NCBI RefSeq assembly: GCF_000182645.1
Contig: NZ_ACQA01000002.1
Coordinates: forward strand, 1,793,001 to 1,857,000
DNA length: 64,000 bases
Source: Brucella intermedia LMG 3301
GTDB taxonomy: Bacteria > Pseudomonadota > Alphaproteobacteria > Rhizobiales > Rhizobiaceae
Direction: 5' to 3'
This document shows positions 54,770 through 64,000 of the stretch, in pieces (positions within the stretch are counted from its first letter, which is position 1; each line of letters opens with the position of its first letter). A program made the position numbers and the translations under genes. The notes under the pieces were generated by a model. That model searched no databases. It had not been told where the DNA came from and saw only the letters and a list, made by a program, of their open reading frames with translations.

Positions 54770-56199
54770 TCTATTCCGTTAAACTACCCGACGGCGGCAC
54801 CTTCGATGCGTGGCGTGAGATGGCGCGCATCGCGATATCACATGGTATCGAGCCAAATGATATCGATTGGATCGGAGCAGACGGATTGTTTGATGGGGCG
54901 TCGCTGCCCAATGCGCCTGGTGAGCATAAGGCAAGCGTTACGCAGGGGTTTTTGAAGCTTGCGCATTCGGTTATCTGGCATTCTAATCCGGAACGGTTCG
55001 GACTGCTCTATCAGGCGTTGTGGCGGCTTGACCGAAACGCGGGAGAACCTTTAAGCCATGCGGACCCGCTTGGGCGGCGGCTGCATCTCATGGCAAAATC
55101 GGTTGGTCGTGATATCCACAAGATGCATGCTTTCGTACGGTTTCGCGAATTACCTGAGACTGGATTGCGTCGTCGCTTTGCTGCTTGGTTTGAGCCGGAG
55201 CATAATATAGTCGAGCCGGGTAGTTCCTTTTTCGCAAAGCGTTTCGCGGATATGGACTGGGTGATCGCCACGCCAAGGCTTACAGCTCGATTTGAAGCCG
55301 GCAGACTTAGCTACCATCCAGGCGGTTCACGCCCTGACTTATCGGAAGATGCCACCGAAACGCTTTGGGGCACCTATTTCGCGAACATCTTCAATCCGGC
55401 ACGGGTAAAGTTGAATGCGATGCGCGCGGAAATGCCTAAGAAGTATTGGAAGAACCTACCCGAAACGCGCCTGATTCCAGATATGTTACGAGATGCCGAG
55501 TCGCGAGTGGAGCGAATGCGCGCGGCCGCAGAAACGTCACCAGCGGCTGGCGCAGTCGCGATTTCGACCCGTTATCGCGCTGCGATGCCGCAAACGCCCG
55601 AGTTCCCTCAGACAATGGTCGAAGCGCGAGCGGCTGCCGGACATTGTCGGCGATGTGGATTATGCGAGGCCGCAACCCAGACTGTTTGGGGTGAGGGGCC
55701 CGAAGACGCTGAGCTCATGATTGTAGGAGAACAGCCGGGTGATCGTGAGGATCTGGAAGGTCGACCGTTCGTAGGTCCGGCAGGTCACCTCTTGCGTGAA
55801 GCCATGGTTGCAGCAGGAGCAGAAGTCAGGCAGACATGGCTGACCAATGCAGTTAAGCACTTCAAGTTCATGCCGCGTGGCAAGCGCCGCCTGCATCAAA
55901 ATCCTGACCGGCAGGAAATTCTGCATTGTCGCTGGTGGCTGGGGCTCGAATTGGCTTTCATCCGTCCACGCATGGTGGTTGCGTTGGGGGCCTCTGCGGC
56001 GTTCGCTCTGACGGATAACAACGCTCCTCTTACTTCGCGACGCGGTCAGGCTGAAATCGGGTTACATGGTGGACCGGTGCTGATCTCCTGGCATCCATCC
56101 TATATCTTGCGGTTAAACGACAGTGTCGCGAGAGAACGTGCAAGGCGTGAATTGATCGAAGATATAATCCAGGCCGCTCGCATGGGCGTATCTGTCTGA
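54766..56199 (+). CDS. UdgX-type uracil-DNA-binding glycosylase fused to radical-SAM-linked domain
   Basis: A 477-residue fusion. The N-terminal ~260 residues belong to the conserved domain that accompanies the radical SAM protein; the C-terminal ~200 residues form a UDG domain: Fe-S cysteines starting CRRCGLCEAATQTVWGEG, GEQPGDREDLEGRPFVGPAG near 320, the UdgX loop KRRLHQ near 373-378, and LISWHPSYILR. UdgX enzymes excise uracil and remain covalently linked to the site by the His of this loop; here R-R-L-H replaces R-R-I-H. All key residues are present. SOS control is supported by the upstream LexA box. Confidence 0.92.
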   Translation: MIYSVKLPDGGTFDAWREMARIAISHGIEPNDIDWIGADGLFDGASLPNAPGEHKASVTQGFLKLAHSVIWHSNPERFGLLYQALWRLDRNAGEPLSHADPLGRRLHLMAKSVGRDIHKMHAFVRFRELPETGLRRRFAAWFEPEHNIVEPGSSFFAKRFADMDWVIATPRLTARFEAGRLSYHPGGSRPDLSEDATETLWGTYFANIFNPARVKLNAMRAEMPKKYWKNLPETRLIPDMLRDAESRVERMRAAAETSPAAGAVAISTRYRAAMPQTPEFPQTMVEARAAAGHCRRCGLCEAATQTVWGEGPEDAELMIVGEQPGDREDLEGRPFVGPAGHLLREAMVAAGAEVRQTWLTNAVKHFKFMPRGKRRLHQNPDRQEILHCRWWLGLELAFIRPRMVVALGASAAFALTDNNAPLTSRRGQAEIGLHGGPVLISWHPSYILRLNDSVARERARRELIEDIIQAARMGVSV

Positions 56200-56221
56200 C
56201 CCGTCAATGTTTCAGCTTCGA

Positions 56222-57835
56222 TCAGGAGAGATCAATAAAAGGAAGCCGCCGGCGCGTTTGGTGTTTTAGTTCACTGACAGCAGTGGCCATTGCTGCTCCA
56301 ATGTCGGCACTTGCCGTAATTCCCTGCACGAAGGGCTGGTCGTGCATCAGATACGGCAGCGCGCCGAACGCAATCTTGCCACATGCAATGTCCGGTACCA
56401 GCAGAGTGTAGTCGTCTGAGACCTCCGGAATATCCTCTCCGACCGAAACGAGTTGCCGGCGCAGTGACGGAAACGGCAAATCCTTCGTCTTGAGTGGCTT
56501 CTGGCCTCGGGCGTCGATGAACACGTCGAATGTCCGTACTTCCGAGCCGATGGCGATGACGGTGTGATCGTTCCTTACCTCCATGTCGTAATCGTGCCCT
56601 AGTTCGAGGACGTCTATCAGGCCGGCCTTGCGCAGCGCCAGTAGCCTGCGGATCGATTCCGACGGGATTGCAGCATAGTTGTCGACGAAGACCTTGCAGA
56701 GTCCTGTATCGAACCGCTTGCGGTCCTCTTCATTGAGACGCGGAATAATCTCCTGAACGACCTCGTGCAGCCGAAGGATTGCATAGCGCCAGGGGACGGT
56801 ATGCTTCTCCCGCTTGTTGCGCTCGACTTCTTTGAGATTGTATTCTGCCCAGCGGAACGCATCGTGGTTTTGGCGGTCGGCAAAGTAGGCATCAGCGAAG
56901 CTGTCAGCGTTGAGTTCCGAAAGCGAAACACGCTCGCTCCAGGCCGGATCGGCGTCCTCGATTTCGCGCGCGACCAAGGCGAATATCCTGTCAAGCAAGC
57001 CACTGGCACCGCTCTCGATCTCCCTGTTGATCGCCTGCTCCGTGGCAATCTGCAAGGGCTCGTAAGGGATCGGGCAATAAAAATCCGCTTCTGGCAGGAT
57101 GCCTGAACGGGACATAAGCGTTATCGCCAGACCTTTACTGTCCGGGTCAAGGTCGAAGCGCAGGTTTTCGTCTTCTTCCTCGATAAAGCTTCCATGTTGG
57201 GCAACGACCGCCATTGCTGCGTCGATGGCGCTGAGCGATGTCCCCATAATGCCCACTTTACACGCTGGTATCCTGGCTTCGATCAGTCCAGACCAGGGGC
57301 TGGGAAAATAACTGCGCGTTGCTTCGTCGCCGTCGGGCCAGACGTGGCCGGTGGCGATGACGACGAGATCGAGGAGTTTCGAATCGAGCTTCCCCTCAGT
57401 CCAGAGTTTGACACCATCGGCCGTGGCTTCGATATCCGTGACCTCGCAGGATTCGTGCACTTCGACTTCAAAGTTTTTTCGACGCGCTGCCTCGACAAGA
57501 GCCAGAAACTGATCCCGGAAATATTCGCCCAGCAGAATGCGAGGCAGGAATTGTCGATCGTGAAGACCTTCCTTGTCGACCCGGTATCGAGCGAGACGCG
57601 TCTCGTCCTGCTTGCGCAGCCAGTCCAGATAGGTCGAGGTAATCGGCGGAATCTCGATGCTGGCGATGTTGGCCAGCATCATCCGGCTGTTCTCATCGTC
57701 ATTATAAGGCATGCCTACGCCAGCTTCATCTTCCTTCTCGTAGATCGAGATGGACATTGGCTCTGCGAATTTGAGCAGCGAAAAGAAAGTGTAGATCCCG
57801 GTCGGACCGGTGCCGACAATAGCAATGTTCTTCAT
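56222..57835 (-). CDS. FAD/NAD(P)-binding protein (NAD_binding_9 type)
   Basis: A 537-residue flavoprotein-like enzyme. N-terminal dinucleotide motif IAIVGTGPTGIYTFFSLLKF, then EKEDEAGVGMPYNDDENSRMMLANIASIEIPPI, DLVVIATGHVWPDG and KVGIMGTSLSAIDAAMAV (second dinucleotide site). The pattern fits the FAD-NAD(P)-binding family found near amino-acid or siderophore genes, but no substrate can be named. It is convergent with the repair operon (22 bases between stops) and has no close partner on its strand. Confidence 0.8.
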   Translation of the reverse strand: MKNIAIVGTGPTGIYTFFSLLKFAEPMSISIYEKEDEAGVGMPYNDDENSRMMLANIASIEIPPITSTYLDWLRKQDETRLARYRVDKEGLHDRQFLPRILLGEYFRDQFLALVEAARRKNFEVEVHESCEVTDIEATADGVKLWTEGKLDSKLLDLVVIATGHVWPDGDEATRSYFPSPWSGLIEARIPACKVGIMGTSLSAIDAAMAVVAQHGSFIEEEDENLRFDLDPDSKGLAITLMSRSGILPEADFYCPIPYEPLQIATEQAINREIESGASGLLDRIFALVAREIEDADPAWSERVSLSELNADSFADAYFADRQNHDAFRWAEYNLKEVERNKREKHTVPWRYAILRLHEVVQEIIPRLNEEDRKRFDTGLCKVFVDNYAAIPSESIRRLLALRKAGLIDVLELGHDYDMEVRNDHTVIAIGSEVRTFDVFIDARGQKPLKTKDLPFPSLRRQLVSVGEDIPEVSDDYTLLVPDIACGKIAFGALPYLMHDQPFVQGITASADIGAAMATAVSELKHQTRRRLPFIDLS

Positions 57836-57948
57836 GGGCGATTACCAATTTCTCCACATTCCAATACGCGTGGTAAACGGCCCAGCTGGGCCGGCCCGCT
57901 TGTGTTTGCAGTTCGAACATCTCTTCACATCAGTTGTATGCTGCGAGA

Positions 57949-58760
57949 TCAGAGCTTGACGGCATTTTCCCGCGCCCACAACCGGAGCTTGCGGCAGGAT
58001 GTAACAAATTCCGACGCTCCCTTTTCATTGTCCAGCGAGATTAGTCCCTCATCCATATCGGGTTCAATGCCCGCCTTTGCCAGTAGCGGCATCGCGCCTG
58101 CGGTAAACCCGATAAACTTACAATGGGCAAAGGCGTCGGCAACGAAATCCCGCGCCGCGGCTTCTCTGGTCAATCGATCAGCTGCCTCGTCGGACAGTAC
58201 AAGTGCGACAGCGTCGAACAAGACGGATGGACCGCCATCGATCATATGATCGGCCTCTATCCAGTCGCCGCTGGAGGCCTCGAAACCTCCGACCGTCGGC
58301 GCAACCAGTTCCACCATTGCGCCTTCCTTCTCCGCGGCGTGCCGGATACCCTTGAGCACCTGCGCATCAGTGCCATTGGCAACAAGCACGCCGATCTTTC
58401 TGCCGTTGAAGCTGCCGGGTCCGTTCTCAATAATGCTGAGTGCAGGAGACGGAGCAAGATCGTCACGTACGGGCACCATCGCATCCGCAGCTTTCGGCAT
58501 CTTGCGGATGCCAAGCTTGCCGGCGACCGCTTCCGCAAGGTTGGCATCGATGTTGAGCAGATTAGACACAATACGCTCGCGGATCACAGGCGTTTCCACC
58601 TTCGACAGTTCGAAGGTCAGCGCCATCGCTATATGCTTCTGCTCCGTCTCGGTCTGGCTCAGGTAGAACTGGCGCGCCTGGCTGTAATGGTCGGCAAAGC
58701 TTTCCGCCCGAAGGCGAACCTTCTGCCCATCTTCCTGCGAGGCCGCCTTCTGGAGATCAC
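57949..58760 (-). pseudogene. katE: Large-subunit catalase (KatE/HPII) 3' fragment
   Basis: The frame encodes the end of a large catalase: [20 protein letters not shown], the stretch [34 protein letters not shown], and the C-terminal DJ-1/PfpI-like flavodoxin domain ([33 protein letters not shown]). The heme-binding catalytic part is missing. The 5' edge falls near 58735-58760, where lysR sequence on the other strand begins. A product could only be the C-terminal domain. Confidence 0.82.
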
Positions 58761-59001
58761 GCCAGCTTCCGGCATGACGGTCGATGCAAGCGATGCTCTG
58801 ATTGCCGCTCTGGCAGCGGGCGCGGGCATTGGAATGTGCGCAACATTCGTCACGGCACCTTATGTGACCCGCGGCGAACTGGTGCCGGTGCTCTCGGACT
58901 TTGCTGTCGAGCGCCATAATATTACGGCGCTGTGGCCAGAAAGCCGACGCGCAAATCCTGCTGTCCGCGCGTTTCTCTCGATGCTTCAAGAGGCACTTTG
59001 A
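58735..59001 (+). pseudogene. LysR-family regulator, 3' fragment
   Basis: Only about 88 codons remain, [20 protein letters not shown] through [21 protein letters not shown] to [14 protein letters not shown] and a TGA: the last third of a LysR effector domain. The HTH and most of the effector domain are absent, with katE sequence (other strand) abutting. Confidence 0.75.
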
Positions 59002-59140
59002 GAAAAATGATTGAAGCGGGAAAAGGCAGTCATTGGCGGCGGCAGATCTCGGACACGGATTGGCCCGACCAAGATGGCTGGGAAAAAACGGATAGCCATG
59101 AGAACTATATCTACTCCATATCCCTCCATGGCACTTCAAA

Positions 59141-59376
59141 TTAGTGCAATTGTCGCATTGCAAATTGGGATGGTTGTTTTGCCTGTCTGCTTTTGGCCGA
59201 CGAAGCCACGAAGGCGGCCCTGTCCAAGCGCGCCATGCTTCGGTGGTAGACCAGATTATCCGGCTCCTCCGGCTTTAGAGCATCTTCAGCACATTCCGAC
59301 GCCTTGGGGCCGGTGGACATCATCAGCCAGTAGACCGAGTTTGCCGCATGCCCCTCTCCAAGCCAGATCTGCGGCA

Positions 59377-59377
<1 letters not shown>
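59141..59377 (-). CDS. Small hypothetical protein coupled to ftsH
   Basis: A 78-residue frame whose ATG shares a base with the ftsH stop (TGATG), implying coupled translation. Sequence MPQIWLGEGHAANSVYWLMM... has no family I recognise. It ends with TAA, unlike the TGA stops of the other genes in this operon. Confidence rests mainly on position. Confidence 0.45.
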
Positions 59378-61233
<1,856 letters not shown>

Positions 61234-62613
61234 TTATCTCACGACCAGCAGAAGGCGGCCGCCATCGCGAAACAGTTCCAGCGCTAGGATGGCACGCTGG
61301 CGCGCGATCGCGCTGCGCAAATCAGCCAAGGAAGAAACAGGCGACCGGTTGACCGCAACGATCAAGTCGCCCGCTCGAAGGCCAGCACGCGCAGCCGGAC
61401 TGCTCGGCGTGATGCTTTCAATCAAAATGCCTGGGGCGCCGGCTTGCCGCGCCTCGTTAACGGAAGCGGCGCGCATGTGCGCGCCATCGAGCGGGGTGCC
61501 GGATAGATCGGCGGATGCACCAGTTTCTGAAGCGATCTTAGCGCTGACGACCCGCTCGCTACTACCACGCTTGATTGTAAAGCTGATCGTGCTGCCGACT
61601 GGCGTGAGGCCGATGCGGTTTCTCAGGTCTGTCGCGCCCTGAACAGCACGCCCGCCGATCGCGGTGACCACATCGCCCACCTGCAAGCCGGCGCGCTGTG
61701 CCGGAGAGCCGGGCTCGATGCTGACGATCACAGCTCCGCGCAGTTCGCCAAGCTTGAGCGCCTCCGCGATATCCGGCGTAAGGTCCTGGATACCGACGCC
61801 CAGCCTGCCGCGCCGCACTTCACCGTGTTCGATCAACTGCTTCATGACGGTTACGGCCATGTTACTAGGCACCGCGAAGCCGATGCCGATGTTGCCACCC
61901 GCAGGCGTAAGGATCGCCGTATTGATGCCGACTAGCGTGCCGTCTAGGGTCACCAGGGCACCGCCGGAATTGCCCGGATTGATTGAGGCGTCAGTCTGAA
62001 TGAAGTCCTCGTAGCCGTCATTGCTGATGCCGCTGCGACCGAGCGCGCTGACAATACCGGAGGTTACCGTTTGTCCCAGGCCGAAGGGGTTCCCGATCGC
62101 GACCACATAGTCGCCGACCTTGAGGCGATCCGAATCGCCGACCTCCTACGCGACGAGATTTCTCCTCTTGACCTTGAGCAGCGCGATGTCCGCTGCTTGA
62201 TCGGAGCCGACAAGCTCGGCACGCAGGCGTTGCCCGTCCTTCAGTGTGACCGTGATCGTGCGAGCATTGGCCACCACGTGATGATTGGTCAGCACATGAC
62301 CTTTGGCCGCGTCGACGATCACCCCGGAACCGGCGCTCATGCGCTGTTGCGGAGGCGGCGCATGCGGAAGATCAAAGAAGCGTCGGAAGTAAGGATCGTT
62401 GTAGAGTGGATTTGATGCCCCAGGTGTTTCTGAGACAACCGAGATGTTGACGACAGCCGGCGTCACCCGTTCCAGCACGGGGGCAAGGGTGGGAAGCTCT
62501 CCCGCAACGCCCGGCACGGCCTGCCCGATTGTCGCGCACGGCAGCCCCGCGAAGGCGAGGATGGCGCATAATGTGATGATGGGCGGACGCAGGGCTATGA
62601 GATTCCTGAACAT
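61234..62613 (-). pseudogene. degP: DegP/DegQ-like periplasmic serine protease with an in-frame TAG
   Basis: From the ATG at 62613 (GGAGA site), 459 codons when read through: signal peptide (IITLCAILAFAGLPCATIGQ), protease domain with His in TNHHVVAN, Asp in ADIALLKVK and Ser in [11 protein letters not shown], then two PDZ domains ([29 protein letters not shown]). Codon 156 (62148-62146) is TAG between KRRNLVA and [22 protein letters not shown], in frame with both sides. A single base change from CAG would give it. As it stands only the first third would be made, without the Ser. Widely found with ftsH in stress islands. Confidence 0.88.
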
Positions 62614-62716
62614 GAGCGATCTCCGTTTGGCCAGTCTGTTGGCTCCTCTGTTCCGCCTGAGGTTAGACGGAGAGTGCAAGAAAATGGCCCGGCGCGTGCC
62701 GGGCCACGTTGCAAAA

Positions 62717-63082
62717 TCATGCTGTCGAAAGAGGTCGGTTTGTCGTGGACCACAGGCTGACCGCAGCGAGCACGGCGACGACGAGGCCGGCGACCACATG
62801 CACCCACATCGCGGCTGGGAGGGCAGAGAAGCCCAGTGCCCAAGGCGCGATTACGGACCAAAGGCCGAGCGCCACGTTGGTCCATTCCTCGACCTGATGG
62901 AATGTGTAGAGCGCAGCGACCGCGATCAGCGTCACGGCAGCACCGACGATCCAGGCATTCCATGCGGCATAGGTTTCAGCCGCATAGCCGAGATACCAGG
63001 GCGAGAGCAGAAGACCGAGACCGGCAATGATGTTGACGACATCGAAAGCCGTCCGGTTATAGGAAGACAAAGACTTCAGCAT
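62717..63082 (-). CDS. SPW-repeat membrane protein
   Basis: A 121-residue protein with four hydrophobic segments and two SPW-type repeats: AFDVVNIIAGLGLLLSPWYLG and ALGLWSVIAPWALGFSALP. This family has no proven function. GGAGGAATGAACG precedes the ATG. It lies in the GC-rich stress operon, in the position that HdeD-like membrane proteins hold in heat-resistance islands. Confidence 0.85.
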   Translation of the reverse strand: MLKSLSSYNRTAFDVVNIIAGLGLLLSPWYLGYAAETYAAWNAWIVGAAVTLIAVAALYTFHQVEEWTNVALGLWSVIAPWALGFSALPAAMWVHVVAGLVVAVLAAVSLWSTTNRPLSTA

Positions 63083-63115
63083 CGTTCATTCCTCCGTGTC
63101 GGTTTGCTTGCCTCT

Positions 63116-63433
63116 TCAATGAACCGTCTTTCGCGAACGGGAGGCGGGTGCGGCGGCGCCTCCGACACCGCCATCACGAAGCTTGGAAGCCGGATCGGGC
63201 GGAGGCAAAAGCTGCCTTTCATCCGCCCCAGGCAGAAACGGTGCGAGTTCATCCCGCGTGAACACGCCCGCTGCGATCTCGTGCAGGGCAAGATCGCCCA
63301 CGCTGCGATCGACTGCGTCGAGCCTCGGTTCCGCGCCCCGGGCGAGCGCCCGGATGCGGGAGGCAGCGGCAAGCGTTAGCGCGAACCGGTTCGGCAGAAC
63401 CTTCTGGCAATCGAAAACGACATGCGTATCCAT
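63116..63433 (-). CDS. RpoZ-like protein (RNA polymerase omega subunit paralogue)
   Basis: A 105-residue protein. PNRFALTLAAASRIRALARGAEPRLDA and SVGDLALHEIAAGVFTRDEL follow the omega pattern (LT-x-AA-x-R-x-L, then AL-x-EIA-x-G). The C-terminal tail after residue 70 is unlike housekeeping RpoZ. GAGGTGCGGCG precedes its ATG, and 9 bases separate it from the preceding gene. An accessory omega inside a stress operon could alter RNA polymerase. Confidence 0.75.
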   Translation of the reverse strand: MDTHVVFDCQKVLPNRFALTLAAASRIRALARGAEPRLDAVDRSVGDLALHEIAAGVFTRDELAPFLPGADERQLLPPPDPASKLRDGGVGGAAAPASRSRKTVH

Positions 63434-63442
63434 CGCCGCACC

Positions 63443-64000
63443 TCATGCTGCCTTTCGTGTGTCTGAATCATCCCGATCATCCGCAACCTCGCGTTCAAGC
63501 GCGAGCAGCGCCTGCTCGACCTCGTAGAGCCGCGACGGCCGGTCGTTCTCGGGCATGCCTTCGTTGGTGGCCTGGTCGATCAGGTACTCGGTCCAGGCCC
63601 AGTTCATCAGAATCGCGCGCTTCGCCTCTAGCGTTAGCTTCGGATCGCTGATCACCTTCATGGGCGTCGTCCAGCTTTCAGGACCGGACGGGTCGTTGCG
63701 GTTCACCGCGCCGTCGAGCGCACGCCCGTAGGTCTCCTGAAGGGCGGCGAGCCCGAGCCGGTCGAGGGTCGCGTCCGAGAAGGCGTGGGTTGATTTTCCT
63801 ACATACGCCTGCTTCTCATCGGCGCGCTGGCTGCGGCCATTGCCTGTCTTCTGCCGGGGCGGTGTCTGGACCATATAGGTCAGACCCTGTCGCTCGGCAT
63901 AGCGGATGGCCGATTGCAATGTCGGGAAGCTCAGCTCGACCTGGGTCAGCGTATCGTCGCCGCCCGTGTAGCCCATCAGCGGCTCAATGAAGGGCGCGGT
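63443..64000 (-). CDS. NDUFS4-like (complex I accessory) protein with KRAIL-xxWA C-terminus, 5' end outside window
   Basis: The frame is open to the window edge: PFIEPLMGYTGGDDTLTQVELSFPTLQSAIRYAERQGL is the end of the ETC complex I subunit domain (NDUFS4/NuoL-assembly type). It is fused to a second part ending KLTLEAKRAILMNWAWTEYLIDQ and LYEVEQALLALEREV, which resembles the small protein at 49821-50219. The visible part is 185 codons. First visible gene of the minus-strand stress operon. Confidence 0.75.
   Translation of the reverse strand, partial: TAPFIEPLMGYTGGDDTLTQVELSFPTLQSAIRYAERQGLTYMVQTPPRQKTGNGRSQRADEKQAYVGKSTHAFSDATLDRLGLAALQETYGRALDGAVNRNDPSGPESWTTPMKVISDPKLTLEAKRAILMNWAWTEYLIDQATNEGMPENDRPSRLYEVEQALLALEREVADDRDDSDTRKAA

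Noticed and set aside
57194..58249. A 351-codon plus-strand frame opposite the FAD protein and katE fragment
   Set aside because: It spans two unrelated minus-strand genes and lacks any domain pattern.

Overview
The window is chromosomal (or chromid) DNA from an alphaproteobacterium of the Rhizobiales, most like the Brucella/Ochrobactrum group. The basis is recognition of gene types by eye, without database searches: the N-acetylglutaminylglutamine amide pair asnO-ngg, a SyrB-like protein, a Usg protein, a GAAC-N7-GAAC LexA box of the alphaproteobacterial type, and many solute-binding-protein ABC importers. I see no rRNA, tRNA or CRISPR array.

Layout. 1-2.1 kb: the end of an oligopeptide-type ABC importer and a GntR regulator. 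2.2-5.7 kb: asnO-ngg, osmoprotectant dipeptide synthesis. 6.1-15.9 kb: a two-component system with its own periplasmic binding protein, divergent from an iron-type/phosphonate-like ABC importer whose permease is broken by an IS2-group insertion (with a 5-bp target duplication) and by a 1-base frameshift. 16.2-21.2 kb: a poorly characterised envelope cluster built around a reduced SecY paralogue, with small exported proteins, a membrane protein and a periplasmic helical-repeat protein. 21.3-24.4 kb: small regulators, including a SyrB-like protein and two proteins sharing its coiled-coil tail, then remnants of an IS3 element and a cupin gene. 24.6-33.2 kb: a siderophore locus (flavin monooxygenase, TonB receptor, IclR regulator, FecCD-type importer) with a shared candidate operator. 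33.3-40.4 kb: an Amadori-compound (fructosyl-amino-acid) locus with SIS deglycase, PfkB kinase, LacI regulator, ABC importer and an ornithine-cyclodeaminase-like enzyme, with two nearly identical 18-bp operators.

40.7-42 kb: remnant of a conjugative element (trbI and the following small gene). 42.1-48.2 kb: flavin reductase-like protein, three SDRs, an AraC regulator, then a TetR/MFS pair sharing a long palindrome. 48.2-49.8 kb: a LysR gene and an esterase gene, both damaged. 49.8-53.1 kb: a groES-groEL stress operon with a degenerate CIRCE-like element, plus usg. 53.5-56.2 kb: a radical-SAM/UdgX DNA repair pair under a LexA box. 56.2-59 kb: an FAD protein, then 5'-truncated katE and lysR fragments. 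59.1-64 kb: a visibly GC-richer minus-strand operon (complex-I-subunit-like protein, RpoZ-like protein, SPW protein, DegP, FtsH, small protein) that resembles mobile stress-tolerance islands. Both degP and ftsH there carry one in-frame TAG codon.

Overall the window is a set of accessory modules (import/catabolism units, envelope functions, stress survival) with many scars of gene loss: one full IS, one IS remnant, two conjugation-gene remnants, several single-base frameshifts, two head-to-head gene truncations and two amber codons.
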